In this document: positions 38,037 to 46,546 of the stretch, piece by piece
How positions within the stretch are numbered: the stretch's first letter is position 1
Layout of the letters: each line of letters starts with the position of its first letter
From: CAYZHM01 sp964478225
GTDB taxonomy: Bacteria; Pseudomonadota; Alphaproteobacteria; Micavibrionales; Micavibrionaceae
Assembly: GCA_964478225.1 (NCBI GenBank)
Contig: CAYZHM010000001.1
Coordinates: 1 to 64,000 of the forward strand
DNA: 64,000 nucleotides
Direction of reading: 5' to 3'
Notes under the pieces: generated by a model
The model's input: the letters and a program-made list of their open reading frames with translations, nothing else
Database searches by the model: none
What the model was told of the DNA's origin: nothing
Program-made: the position numbers and the translations under genes

Positions 38037-39051
38037 TGAACTCCATGATATTCCGCGCGCGAATATCCCATAGATATTTGGTTTTTAAATCCTCATAGGC
38101 GTTTTGTGCGAGTGTTTCGGCGAGAGCTTTGTCTTCATAAATTGCTTTTAAGGCCCTGCTCCACGCCTCGATATCTTCGGGCGGTACAAGCAAAGCGTTT
38201 TTTCCATTTTCTAAAACTTCACGAATGACTGGAAGGTTAGAACAAATAATAGGTTTCCTGGTGCTCATATACTCAAAAATTTTCATCGGCGAAATCCAGC
38301 GGGCAATATTTTGCCCTGTTTTGATTGTTGCCTTTCCTTTGTATGGGGCAATGAGCACATCACAGGCCTTAAGACAACCCGCAATCTCTTTATGCGGAAC
38401 ATAGCCGTAACTTTGTATGTTCGGCGCGGAAAGATGACCGCCAAAAATGTGAAAGGTGAAATTTGGAACTGCGCGCGCAAGCTCTAAAATCGTCGATGTG
38501 CCCTTCCCGTCCTGTACTGATCCTGCATAACCAATATTAAATTTTCCAGGACTTTTTAGAGGAATGGGCAATGCATGACTTAAATTTGCGCCACCATGTG
38601 CAACAAAAATTTCCTTATCGAGGTACTCGGTGAGCATATCCTTTTTCAATGCCTCAGAAATCACAACGATGCGGTTGAGTTTTTTAAGCGCCCATTTATG
38701 CGCCAAAAGATATGGCATTTGATGTGCTTCAAAAATGACCTGCCCTGCTTGAAATGCCAAAGCGACGGGATCGCGACCATAAATGATCTCGGCTTTCCCG
38801 CCTTTGCTTGCGGCATATAAATTATGCGCGATGCGGACAAGGCCTGATAAAAACGGAAGGCGTATATTCGGCGCGCAGGAGATTTTAAAACAGTTTTCAA
38901 CGCCATAAAAATCATAGGCATCGTCGCGGCCTTTGGCGAACAAGGTCACATCAAAACCCATCTTGCCCCAGGCCTCGCACATTTTCATGATATGCACTGA
39001 TTTGGCGGCTTTGGAGGGAAGTGTGGCACCAGAAAAATAATGGATTTTCAT
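37984..39051 (-). CDS. Glycosyltransferase family 4
   Basis: The 355-aa GT-B protein starts MKIHYFSGATLPSKAAKSVH, continues with IVVISEALKKDML at the interdomain region and FNIGYAGSVQDGKGTSTILELARAV in the donor domain. SPMKIFEYMSTRKPIICSNLPVIREVLENGKNALLVPP is the nucleotide-sugar site with the E-x7-E-like pattern. It overlaps the start of the upstream asparagine-synthase-like gene end by 4 bases (39048-39051), so the two are coupled, and belongs to a six-gene minus-strand operon (44367 to 37984). Confidence 0.9.
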   Translation of the reverse strand: MKIHYFSGATLPSKAAKSVHIMKMCEAWGKMGFDVTLFAKGRDDAYDFYGVENCFKISCAPNIRLPFLSGLVRIAHNLYAASKGGKAEIIYGRDPVALAFQAGQVIFEAHQMPYLLAHKWALKKLNRIVVISEALKKDMLTEYLDKEIFVAHGGANLSHALPIPLKSPGKFNIGYAGSVQDGKGTSTILELARAVPNFTFHIFGGHLSAPNIQSYGYVPHKEIAGCLKACDVLIAPYKGKATIKTGQNIARWISPMKIFEYMSTRKPIICSNLPVIREVLENGKNALLVPPEDIEAWSRALKAIYEDKALAETLAQNAYEDLKTKYLWDIRARNIMEFIMHQTRTDDNLLRSAAR

Positions 39052-40205
39052 GCGGCTATCCTCTGGCGCTGTTCCATGAGTTGTAAATTAACCTCGAGTG
39101 ACACGAGCATTTTCAACGCATCGCCTTGCGGATTTTCAATGTTGAAAATATTGCGCCGTCTAAATTGATTGAGTTTATTTTGAACAAGCGTATTAAACGA
39201 TTTTCTTTGTAATGCGCGATCAAAATCAAAAAAGTTGGTCATGAGATGCGTGTGGGAGTGATTGTGTATTTTATTTACGGCGCGTTTGACGAGCCTGATC
39301 GGCGTAGGTGCATTGAGGGTTAACCCATAAGCATTTTTGCAAGGAAGCGAGAATAATTCAGGCCAGGTTTGCAAAACCATTTTCTTGAAGAGGTTTTGTT
39401 TGTAACGATAGCGATTTGAGATGCTCATAAAGAAATCAAAGAACGGCGAATTAATAAGCGGTGTGCGGTATTCAAATCCATCCATTAAAACATGCGGCGC
39501 AGCGAAGGAGCCAATTTCTGCGAAGAGAATTTGTTCATCTTTGCTCATCATCGGCCCGGCATGGCGAAGGTAAGGCGTGAATGTTTCAAACGAAGCAATA
39601 TCGATTGAGCGCAATTCACGCCGCCTTACGCAATAGCAATTTTTTGCCTCATTCAATGTTTTTGCGGGGTTTTGTTTTAAATGCCCCCCGCTGACGGCGT
39701 CGCCGATATACCCGCTCCATGTTATGCCGTCCGCGAATTGACCTAATATTGAAATGGGCGCTTGATGGAAAAGCAGAGTTTGCGCATCAAACCGTTTTGC
39801 GGATTCAAATAATTCCTCTTCGCCCCACTCAAATTGGTTGAGCGGGATGGCCGTATGTTTTGTTCCAGCATGTTGAGCGATCATGCAGCCGATATCAAAG
39901 TCGAGTGTGCCGGGTGTGCCGAAGGTATAGGTTTCTATGGAGGCCGCATTCGTATGTTCCAAAAGTGCGGCGAGGATGGCACGGCTATCGAGGCCGCCGC
40001 TTAGCGGTACAATGTGACGGCCAGATTTAAAATTTTGTGAGACTGAATTTTTAAGCGCTTGCGCCGCGAGCTGGATCAGTTGCGGTTCATCGACGTCATT
40101 ATATTTGTTTCGGTCAATGTTGGAATAATCGAGTTTCACCTTTTCGGCGTAGTTAGGGAAGTAGCCAAAATGGAGGAAAAATTTTATTTCATCTTCCGTC
40201 TTCAT
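39048..40205 (-). CDS. Asparagine-synthase-domain protein lacking the amidotransferase domain
   Basis: The 385 aa include the PP-loop ATPase motif VPLSGGLDSRAILAALLEH near residue 63 and the C-terminal synthetase domain (YIGDAVSGGHLKQNP, FEYRTPLINSPFFDF). It has no N-terminal glutaminase domain or catalytic Cys2. ATG 40205 overlaps the asnB stop by 4 bases; the longer frame to 40274 lies inside asnB. It may use ammonia channelled from the neighbouring full-length AsnB, or amidate/ligate a sugar acid in the polymer. Both roles are inference. Confidence 0.83.
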   Translation of the reverse strand: MKTEDEIKFFLHFGYFPNYAEKVKLDYSNIDRNKYNDVDEPQLIQLAAQALKNSVSQNFKSGRHIVPLSGGLDSRAILAALLEHTNAASIETYTFGTPGTLDFDIGCMIAQHAGTKHTAIPLNQFEWGEEELFESAKRFDAQTLLFHQAPISILGQFADGITWSGYIGDAVSGGHLKQNPAKTLNEAKNCYCVRRRELRSIDIASFETFTPYLRHAGPMMSKDEQILFAEIGSFAAPHVLMDGFEYRTPLINSPFFDFFMSISNRYRYKQNLFKKMVLQTWPELFSLPCKNAYGLTLNAPTPIRLVKRAVNKIHNHSHTHLMTNFFDFDRALQRKSFNTLVQNKLNQFRRRNIFNIENPQGDALKMLVSLEVNLQLMEQRQRIAA

Positions 40206-41986
40206 GCGCGCACGTCCGTGATGTTGAGTTGTTCCTGCGTACTCGCAAGCACGAAACCGAACCAGTCGATCCATTGGCTTTGCGGGTCGGGGTAATTGAG
40301 GAGATTGCGTTTATAGCCGCTGTGGGCGCGTGCCTTTTTAAACCCTTCGGCGAAGAAACTATTGTCGTTTTGCGCGTGGTAGGAATCTTGCATCCAGTTT
40401 TGGATCGGCAATGGGAAGCCGACTTTTTTGCGGTAGGCGAACTCATGTCCGAAAATCGAAGCGGCTTTTTGCTTCAGGATTTTTTTGGTTTGGCGGCGGT
40501 CGAAGAGGTATTCATCGGGGATATTGATTGCCCATCTTATAAGGTTTCTATCAACGAACGGCACGCGGGATTCAATCGATGCTCCCATGGAGCCTCTGTC
40601 TTGTCTTTCGAGCACGGCGTGAAGATAAGTTTTATGATCGAGGACGAGCATTTGTTTCGCGAAAGAGAGGCTTTCAAATTTCCTGCGATTTTTTTCGCCA
40701 ACAACTTCTGAAGTAATATCGTTGTTGTTGACGCCTGTAATGATATTTGCGGCCGGAAGGTAAGAATTGAGATCGTTGAAAATAGCCTGCGGGTTGCCGC
40801 CATACATTTTGTTTAAATAGCCAGCCCTGCCCCACGGCCTTATAAACTGTCGCTTTGAGAGGCCGAGCATGCGGGAGAATTTGTTGTAACCGCCGAAGAG
40901 TTCGTCAGCGCCCTCGCCGGTTAATTGTACCGTGACAAACTCCTTGGAAAATTTGGCCAGCAAATAAATCGCAATCGTGTTGGGAAAATCAAGAAGCCCG
41001 TCGCACAACCATAAGACGTGGGCGAAATTATTGGTGATGTCTTTTTGAGTGATGTTGATTTGGTGATGGGTTAGACCCAGTTGTCCCGCGACCTGGCGCG
41101 CGTAAGGCTCTTCGGAAAGGTGTTTTTCGGCCGGATCGGCGAATCCTATGCTGAAGGAATGGATCGGCGATTTGATATGTTCGCGCATTGTGTGAGCGAT
41201 GAGGGAGGAATCAATGCCGCCGGATAGCTGCAGGCCGAGCGGAACATTGCTCATGAGATGACTTCGCACGCTTTGGCTCAGAATATCTTCAAGATCTGCG
41301 GGCTCTGAAGGTTCGGCGATGTCATCTAGTAGGTCGTAATATTGGATGATTTTATAGCTTCCGGTTTTGACATCAATTTCAATGCGGTAGCCAGGCAGGA
41401 GCTTCATGACGCCAGCATAGGGGGTTTTACCGCTCCAGGAGCCGCGGCGGTGGAGCCAATCCCCTACTCCGGCCATGGAAAAGCGCCGTAAGTCAGGGTT
41501 GTGATGGAATAAGGCCTTGATTTCGGAGGCGAAGGCGAAGCCGTTTTGTGTGCTGTAATAAAGTGGTTTGATGCCGTAATGGTCACGGGCGATGTGGAGT
41601 TTTTGTGATTGCTCATCATAAATCGCGAGGGCGAACATGCCTTCGAGCTTGTCGATGAGTTTTTCAATACCCCATTCCTTGTACGCGTACAGTAAAACTT
41701 CGGAGTCGGAAGTGGTTTTGAAATGATGTTTCATATGAAACGAATTGGCTAAGTCTTTGTAATTATATATTTCTCCGTTAACGGCGATAGTAATATGTCG
41801 ATCAGTGATCGGTTGTTTGGCGTTTTCAGAAGTGTCGAGGACGGCAAGGCGGCGGTGACCTATGTAAATATGATCGTTGGTGTATTCGCCCCATTGATCA
41901 GGGCCACGATGCGTCAGGCTTTGGAGAGCGGCCCGCGAATGAGCCAGGTCAGGTTTTCTATGGGTATGGCCAAAAATCCCGCACAT
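40202..41986 (-). CDS. asnB: Asparagine synthase (glutamine-hydrolysing) type amidotransferase
   Basis: This 594-aa protein has the class II glutamine amidotransferase domain with Cys2 ([18 protein letters not shown]) and GEIYNYKDLA, then the synthetase domain with QLSGGIDSSLIAHTM near residue 258 and GEGADELFGGYNKF near residue 355. Members in exopolysaccharide loci are thought to amidate sugar carboxyl groups, rather than make free asparagine. TGATG overlap with the upstream NHL gene and ATGA overlap with the downstream gene place it in the operon. Confidence 0.92.
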   Translation of the reverse strand: MCGIFGHTHRKPDLAHSRAALQSLTHRGPDQWGEYTNDHIYIGHRRLAVLDTSENAKQPITDRHITIAVNGEIYNYKDLANSFHMKHHFKTTSDSEVLLYAYKEWGIEKLIDKLEGMFALAIYDEQSQKLHIARDHYGIKPLYYSTQNGFAFASEIKALFHHNPDLRRFSMAGVGDWLHRRGSWSGKTPYAGVMKLLPGYRIEIDVKTGSYKIIQYYDLLDDIAEPSEPADLEDILSQSVRSHLMSNVPLGLQLSGGIDSSLIAHTMREHIKSPIHSFSIGFADPAEKHLSEEPYARQVAGQLGLTHHQINITQKDITNNFAHVLWLCDGLLDFPNTIAIYLLAKFSKEFVTVQLTGEGADELFGGYNKFSRMLGLSKRQFIRPWGRAGYLNKMYGGNPQAIFNDLNSYLPAANIITGVNNNDITSEVVGEKNRRKFESLSFAKQMLVLDHKTYLHAVLERQDRGSMGASIESRVPFVDRNLIRWAINIPDEYLFDRRQTKKILKQKAASIFGHEFAYRKKVGFPLPIQNWMQDSYHAQNDNSFFAEGFKKARAHSGYKRNLLNYPDPQSQWIDWFGFVLASTQEQLNITDVRA

Positions 41987-43032
41987 CAGAGGTTAACCTT
42001 AAAACGTTCAATACGACTGTTGCTGCGGTCTACGTAGTAGAGGATTTGAGATTGCGGGTCGTAGGCGATGCCGTGGGTTTCGCCGAATTCGTTGGTTTCG
42101 TAGAGGGTTTGGTTTGTGGCGAGATCACGGATTTCAAAACCGTAGCTGCGCGCGATGGCGAGAATATGCGGCGCTATAAAGACACAGGAAAATGGGCCAC
42201 GCGGAAGGTCATTCCGCGGCATCATTTTAATTTCATCAATCATATTTAGGTCTTCGTTGAGAACGGCGATCCGCCAGTTGTCCTGATCACAAACATAGAT
42301 TTTTCCCTCGTGAACGATGAGGTTGCCGAGACGGCCGAATTGAAAATTATTTATGTTTAATTTCAATTTTTTATATGATTTTTCTAATGCCTTGTATAAG
42401 GAAACGCATTTGTTGGCTTTTTGTGAAATAATTATTTCATCCTGTAAAAAGCCTATACCGTTGATTTTTCTGACACTAAAATGGCGATCGGTGAAGAGTT
42501 TTTTTATTTCATTTATATTCTTAGAATAATATTTTAATCCACTGATTAAATTTGACAAACTATACTTTGATTTTCCATGATTTCCATTGAAATAGCTTTC
42601 CACCCCTACTTCATCAGTCAAGAGATGCCTGAGGAAGAGTTCTAGTGTCTGAAGCGCGCTTTTCCCGCCGAGATGAAAGAGCGTATGCGAGAATTTAAGA
42701 TCGGGCCTATAGACCTGCACACGGTGGTTATGCCAATCGGAAACGAATAAATATTGATCGGGCGAGACGGCAACAAAAATCGGTTCACGCAGATTTTCAG
42801 GGTCGAAGCCTTTGCCCCCCGCTTCCCATATTAACTTTCCTTTATCATCAAAAATCACAACGCGATGATTGCCGCCGTCAGCGACTGCAATGCGGCCATC
42901 AGCAAAAACTGCTGCCGAGTTAGGCAGCTTTAGCTTTAGCTTTAGCTTTAGCTTTAGCTTTAGCTTCCCCTCGCCAATAGGCGTCAGCCGTTCAAGCGGC
43001 GCGCTTGATATCTGTTTGACTGCGGTCGGCAT
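41986..43032 (-). CDS. NHL-repeat/beta-propeller protein with (KL)n tract
   Basis: The 348 aa contain NHL-like blades: [32 protein letters not shown] and [21 protein letters not shown] near the N-terminus, [27 protein letters not shown] and [15 protein letters not shown] near the end. Residues about 130-235 form a lysine/asparagine-rich, AT-rich insert without blade features. Near residue 24-36 a hexanucleotide tandem repeat encodes alternating Lys-Leu. No signal peptide is evident. Its stop and the asnB start share one base. The function in the polysaccharide operon is unknown. Confidence 0.72.
   Translation of the reverse strand: MPTAVKQISSAPLERLTPIGEGKLKLKLKLKLKLKLPNSAAVFADGRIAVADGGNHRVVIFDDKGKLIWEAGGKGFDPENLREPIFVAVSPDQYLFVSDWHNHRVQVYRPDLKFSHTLFHLGGKSALQTLELFLRHLLTDEVGVESYFNGNHGKSKYSLSNLISGLKYYSKNINEIKKLFTDRHFSVRKINGIGFLQDEIIISQKANKCVSLYKALEKSYKKLKLNINNFQFGRLGNLIVHEGKIYVCDQDNWRIAVLNEDLNMIDEIKMMPRNDLPRGPFSCVFIAPHILAIARSYGFEIRDLATNQTLYETNEFGETHGIAYDPQSQILYYVDRSNSRIERFKVNL
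42926..42966. repeat. Hexanucleotide microsatellite (AGCTTT)6
   Basis: Six perfect AGCTTT units plus a partial seventh lie in tandem inside the NHL-repeat gene. On the coding strand they specify a Lys-Leu run. Gain or loss of units keeps the frame and changes only the run length. Confidence 0.97.
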
Positions 43033-43498
43033 AGGGCTTGAGTTCCTTTTTGATGGTGGCGGGCACGCCGGTGACGAGCATGTTGGGCGGAATGTCTTTT
43101 GTGACGACTGCCCCTGCCCCGATTACAGCGCCTTCGCCGATAGTTATGCCGGGTAAAATGGTTGAGCACGCGCCGATCCATACATTGTCGCCAATATTGA
43201 CCGGCGCACTTTTTCGGGCGTATGGCGGTGAGGAATGCTCATAATCCATGGAAGCGGATAAGATTGTAGAGCCCGGAGATATGACAACGCGCTTTCCAAA
43301 ACGGACAATTTCACAACCTATAATTAGGATGTTCTCATTTAATGAGCAATTGTCGCCGATATAAACTTTTTCGGGACGATCAATGCGAACACGGCCAAAA
43401 ACCAATACGTCTTTTCCAAATTCCGCGCAGAGCTGTGACAGCACAAAGGTGCGGATATATCTTATAATTTTGCGGTAGATGTGAAGCAGGTTTCTCAT
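42992..43498 (-). CDS. Left-handed beta-helix O-acyltransferase
   Basis: The 168 aa contain hexapeptide-repeat turns ([61 protein letters not shown]), ending with the family's [12 protein letters not shown]. Acetyltransferases of this WcaF/maltose-acetyltransferase type acetylate sugars of exopolysaccharides. ATG 43498 is adopted over 43510. It overlaps the NHL gene by 41 bases at its 3' end and the sulfotransferase gene by 4 bases at its 5' end. Confidence 0.88.
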   Translation of the reverse strand: MRNLLHIYRKIIRYIRTFVLSQLCAEFGKDVLVFGRVRIDRPEKVYIGDNCSLNENILIIGCEIVRFGKRVVISPGSTILSASMDYEHSSPPYARKSAPVNIGDNVWIGACSTILPGITIGEGAVIGAGAVVTKDIPPNMLVTGVPATIKKELKPYADRSQTDIKRAA

Positions 43499-44367
43499 GT
43501 GGCTCTCCATGCGGGTAGTGGCCGTCCGAGCCAGTTTTCAACATAGACAATGTCTTGCTCGAATATGGGCGCGAGGTTTTTCAAGGTTTGCGGGTTCAGG
43601 GGTTTGTAGCCTGGCTTGGACAAGACATTTCGCGTGAGCTTGCGCATGAACCTGGTTTTTGGGGCGATCCGCGTTAGTGGTTTAAAAAATGGGTTGTAAA
43701 GGCTGCGACCTTCATTGGTTTGTTCAATATCGCAGTCTTGCAAGTTGCTATGCGGTGCACCGATAAAATCTTCAATACGGCGAATGGTTTTGGCGGACTC
43801 GCGCGTCCACTCCTCCATCACCAGCAATAAGATATGGTCTTTGTCGAAGTGATTGAGCCAATGCGCGAGATGTGTTTTGTATTGGCTTAGAAACAAGGGA
43901 CAAAGTGGTGTGTGCTCTGGCTTTCGTTTGCCGCTCAACTCCTCCTCTACGGCTTGTTCAAAGCTTTCCGCGGTATCATGCCCCTGCCAGACGGTGCGCC
44001 AGAAGAAGGAATGGGCGCGGGTTGCGGGATTGCGGAGCGTGATGATGATTTTGGTATCGGGCAGTGTTTGGTGAAGGCGAACGGCGCTGTCGTTGGCGGG
44101 CTGGAATCTATAGTTGAGCTTATCGTCCTGGGTGAAGCCATGTGTTAAATAGGTTGGAGAAATATCGCCGCAGAGCGCAGCTTTTGGAGCAGATTTAAAA
44201 TAGCTGGCGTAAAAATTTTGACCACGTCCATAATCAGCATCGCGGCAAAAGAAGTGGAGCTCTTTTTGTTTGGGGAGAAACAGATTATCATTACGGCTTA
44301 GAGCTTCGAACAACGTTGAGGTTCCGCTGCGTGTTGCGCCGGCAATGATGAAATCTGGAAGTTTCAA
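43495..44367 (-). CDS. Sulfotransferase (family 1/3-like)
   Basis: PAPS-binding motifs are clear: 5'-[21 protein letters not shown] (residues 6-23) and 3'-[22 protein letters not shown] near residue 109, with [14 protein letters not shown] between them. At 290 aa this is typical of heparan-type N/O-sulfotransferase relatives. It is the first gene of the minus-strand part of the polysaccharide operon and diverges from the flippase gene. Confidence 0.9.
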   Translation of the reverse strand: MKLPDFIIAGATRSGTSTLFEALSRNDNLFLPKQKELHFFCRDADYGRGQNFYASYFKSAPKAALCGDISPTYLTHGFTQDDKLNYRFQPANDSAVRLHQTLPDTKIIITLRNPATRAHSFFWRTVWQGHDTAESFEQAVEEELSGKRKPEHTPLCPLFLSQYKTHLAHWLNHFDKDHILLLVMEEWTRESAKTIRRIEDFIGAPHSNLQDCDIEQTNEGRSLYNPFFKPLTRIAPKTRFMRKLTRNVLSKPGYKPLNPQTLKNLAPIFEQDIVYVENWLGRPLPAWRAT

Positions 44368-44433
44368 GTGTCTTTGCCTCTTATAAGTTGCAATCTCTCA
44401 AGTATCATAACTATAAATGATTTTAGAAGGCAC

Positions 44434-45750
44434 ATGAACGGTAAAATTCTCAAAAGATATATGCAGATGGGATTTGTCTCGGTATTTTCCAAAATATCGG
44501 GCGGGGTGGCGGCCTTGGCTGTGCTTTATTTATCCAACCGGATTCTTGGTAAAGAGGGGTTTGGTGAATTTATGCTGGCACTTTCTGTGTGCATGCTCAT
44601 CGGGGTTACGGTTTCGAGTTTTTTCAGCAGTTTGATTGTTTATCACGTCTCGCGCGGGAATTTGGAGAAGCGAGTGACAGAGCTGTCTTTGTTCTGGGGC
44701 GGCATTGCTGGTCTGTTATGCGCTCTGATCTTGTTTGAAGGATCGGACTTGATTGCTGATTGGATGGACAAACATCCTATTGCGTCATGGTTGAGGTTAT
44801 TATCCTTGATGATCCCCGCCTATATTATGAATTTTAATCTAACGAGTTTTTACCGCGCGAGGCAAAGCGTTGAGATTATGCTGATGTTTCAGGAAATTTT
44901 GCCAGCGGTACTAAAGGCGCTGACTTTGGTTCTGATCTGGTGGTTTGGGTGGCCGCAAAGCTGGATGGCGCATGGGTATACGCTCTCCCTGCTGTTGCCG
45001 TTTGTGGGACTGTATTTTTATGCGCCGATCAAGCCGAAGATTGATTTTCGGGGGCATATTGATCTGTGGGATTTGAAATATAGCAGCATGATTTTGCTTT
45101 CGCAGATCGTGAATAAATCGACACGCAATCTGGTGACGGTGATTATCGGTTTTTATGCGACGGCGGCGATGGTGGCGGAATTTGTGATTGCGATGCGGAT
45201 TACGCAGGTGTTGCTGCTGCCGAAATTGATGCTGGCGCAATTGCATGTACCGCGGATTGGCGAGAAACTTGGCAAGAAGATGCATGCGGAGTTGATAGAG
45301 GAATATGATGCTATACGCGGGACGTCTTTGGCACTGACGGTTTTTGCCTGTGTCGGGCTTGTTATTCTGGGGCCGTTTGTGCTGAATCTTTTTGGACCTT
45401 ATGAAGCGGCTTATCCGGTTTTGTTGTTGCTCTGCGCGGCGAGCGTGGTGCGGGCGGGATTTGGCGATGTTGGCGGGTTTATATCGATGACCGGGCATTC
45501 GGTGGCGGGTCTGATTTCAAACCTAGTGCCGATTTTGGTATTGATTGCTGGGTTTACGTTGTGGGTGCCGCTTGATGCGTTTGGTGCGGGGCTTGTGTTT
45601 TTTGTTTCGGTGCTTGTGAATATGGGGATGATGGCGGCAATGCTTTATTATTATGCGCGGTTTAATGTGATGAGCGTTTTGAGCAGTGCTGTGATGATGG
45701 TGAGTTGTGCGGCGCTGATTGCTTTGGCGATGGAGAGGTTTTATGCCTGA
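44434..45750 (+). CDS. Oligosaccharide flippase (Wzx/MOP superfamily)
   Basis: The 438-aa integral membrane protein has about 12 hydrophobic segments (first: MGFVSVFSKISGGVAALAVLYLSN) and the family's RILGKEGFGEFMLALSV. It would flip lipid-linked repeat units across the inner membrane. ATG 44434 has AGAAGG upstream and starts at the conserved region; the longer frame to 44368 overlaps the divergent gene's promoter. The last gene bases overlap the following sulfotransferase start (ATGCCTGA). Confidence 0.9.
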   Translation: MNGKILKRYMQMGFVSVFSKISGGVAALAVLYLSNRILGKEGFGEFMLALSVCMLIGVTVSSFFSSLIVYHVSRGNLEKRVTELSLFWGGIAGLLCALILFEGSDLIADWMDKHPIASWLRLLSLMIPAYIMNFNLTSFYRARQSVEIMLMFQEILPAVLKALTLVLIWWFGWPQSWMAHGYTLSLLLPFVGLYFYAPIKPKIDFRGHIDLWDLKYSSMILLSQIVNKSTRNLVTVIIGFYATAAMVAEFVIAMRITQVLLLPKLMLAQLHVPRIGEKLGKKMHAELIEEYDAIRGTSLALTVFACVGLVILGPFVLNLFGPYEAAYPVLLLLCAASVVRAGFGDVGGFISMTGHSVAGLISNLVPILVLIAGFTLWVPLDAFGAGLVFFVSVLVNMGMMAAMLYYYARFNVMSVLSSAVMMVSCAALIALAMERFYA

Positions 45751-46546
45751 TTTTCTCCATATCGGTGCGCCGCGCGCGGCCTCGACCTGGCTGCATCATA
45801 ACTTAAGTGAGCATCCGGAAATATGGGTGCCGCCGTGCAAAGGCATTTTGTATTTCCATCCGCGGTTTGCGATTTACCGGTTGAAAATGGTGAAGCGTTA
45901 CGGGCGGCAGGTTTTGAACAGTGATTGGTATCGGCGGTTTTTATTGACGCCATTTGTAACACGGCAATGGTATGAGGGGCTGTTTCCTTTGGGTAAAATC
46001 ACAGGCGAAATAGCCGAGGCGTATTGCTCATTGGAAAACAAAGATGTGGAGAGGATTCACGAGACTAATCCAAAAATGAAAATTATTTTTGTGATGAGAA
46101 ATCCTTATGAGCGGGCATTATCACATGCGCGGTTGGCCTGTAAGCGCAAGGGATTGAGAGGCATTGAGGCAGAAAAAGAGATGAAAAAGCATCTTGATCA
46201 TCCTTCTTCGAAAATGCGGAGTTCATATATGCGGTGTTTGGAGATTTGGGAGAAATATTTTCCGGCTGGGCAGTTTTTTATCTGGTTTTATGAAGACGTT
46301 CAGCAGGAACCGATGATATTTTTAAAGGAGATTTGCGCGTTTCTCGGGGCTGAATTTAAAGAGCAATATTTCGAGAAAACGGTGTTTCAAAATATAAATA
46401 AGTCGGGCGGCGAGGATGTTTCTCCTGCTCTGCGCGATTATGCGGCGCGAAAATACTATGCGGAAACCAAAGCGCTCTCGGAGCGGTTTGGCGGCAGGGC
46501 TTCGGAGTGGCTGCGTGATCTTGATGGGATGATGAAGGTCGCATAA
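45743..46546 (+). CDS. Sulfotransferase
   Basis: Motifs are 5'-PSB FLHIGAPRAASTWLHHNLSEHP at residues 4-25 and 3'-PB IIFVMRNPYERALSHARLA near residue 115. At 267 aa it resembles bacterial sulfotransferase-1 proteins. ATG 45743 overlaps the flippase stop by 8 bases and has GGAGAGG upstream. The 3' end overlaps the convergent ligase-like gene by 91 bases, the largest antisense overlap in the window. Confidence 0.89.
   Translation: MPDFLHIGAPRAASTWLHHNLSEHPEIWVPPCKGILYFHPRFAIYRLKMVKRYGRQVLNSDWYRRFLLTPFVTRQWYEGLFPLGKITGEIAEAYCSLENKDVERIHETNPKMKIIFVMRNPYERALSHARLACKRKGLRGIEAEKEMKKHLDHPSSKMRSSYMRCLEIWEKYFPAGQFFIWFYEDVQQEPMIFLKEICAFLGAEFKEQYFEKTVFQNINKSGGEDVSPALRDYAARKYYAETKALSERFGGRASEWLRDLDGMMKVA

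Noticed and set aside
42926..42966. Possible CRISPR or regulatory repeat
   Set aside because: The 6-base units are directly adjacent, without spacers, and lie within a coding frame; it is a microsatellite.
44911..45498. A 195-codon frame antisense to the flippase
   Set aside because: Its composition (Arg, Gln, His, Pro rich) is what antisense of a hydrophobic membrane protein yields; the plus-strand gene is firm.
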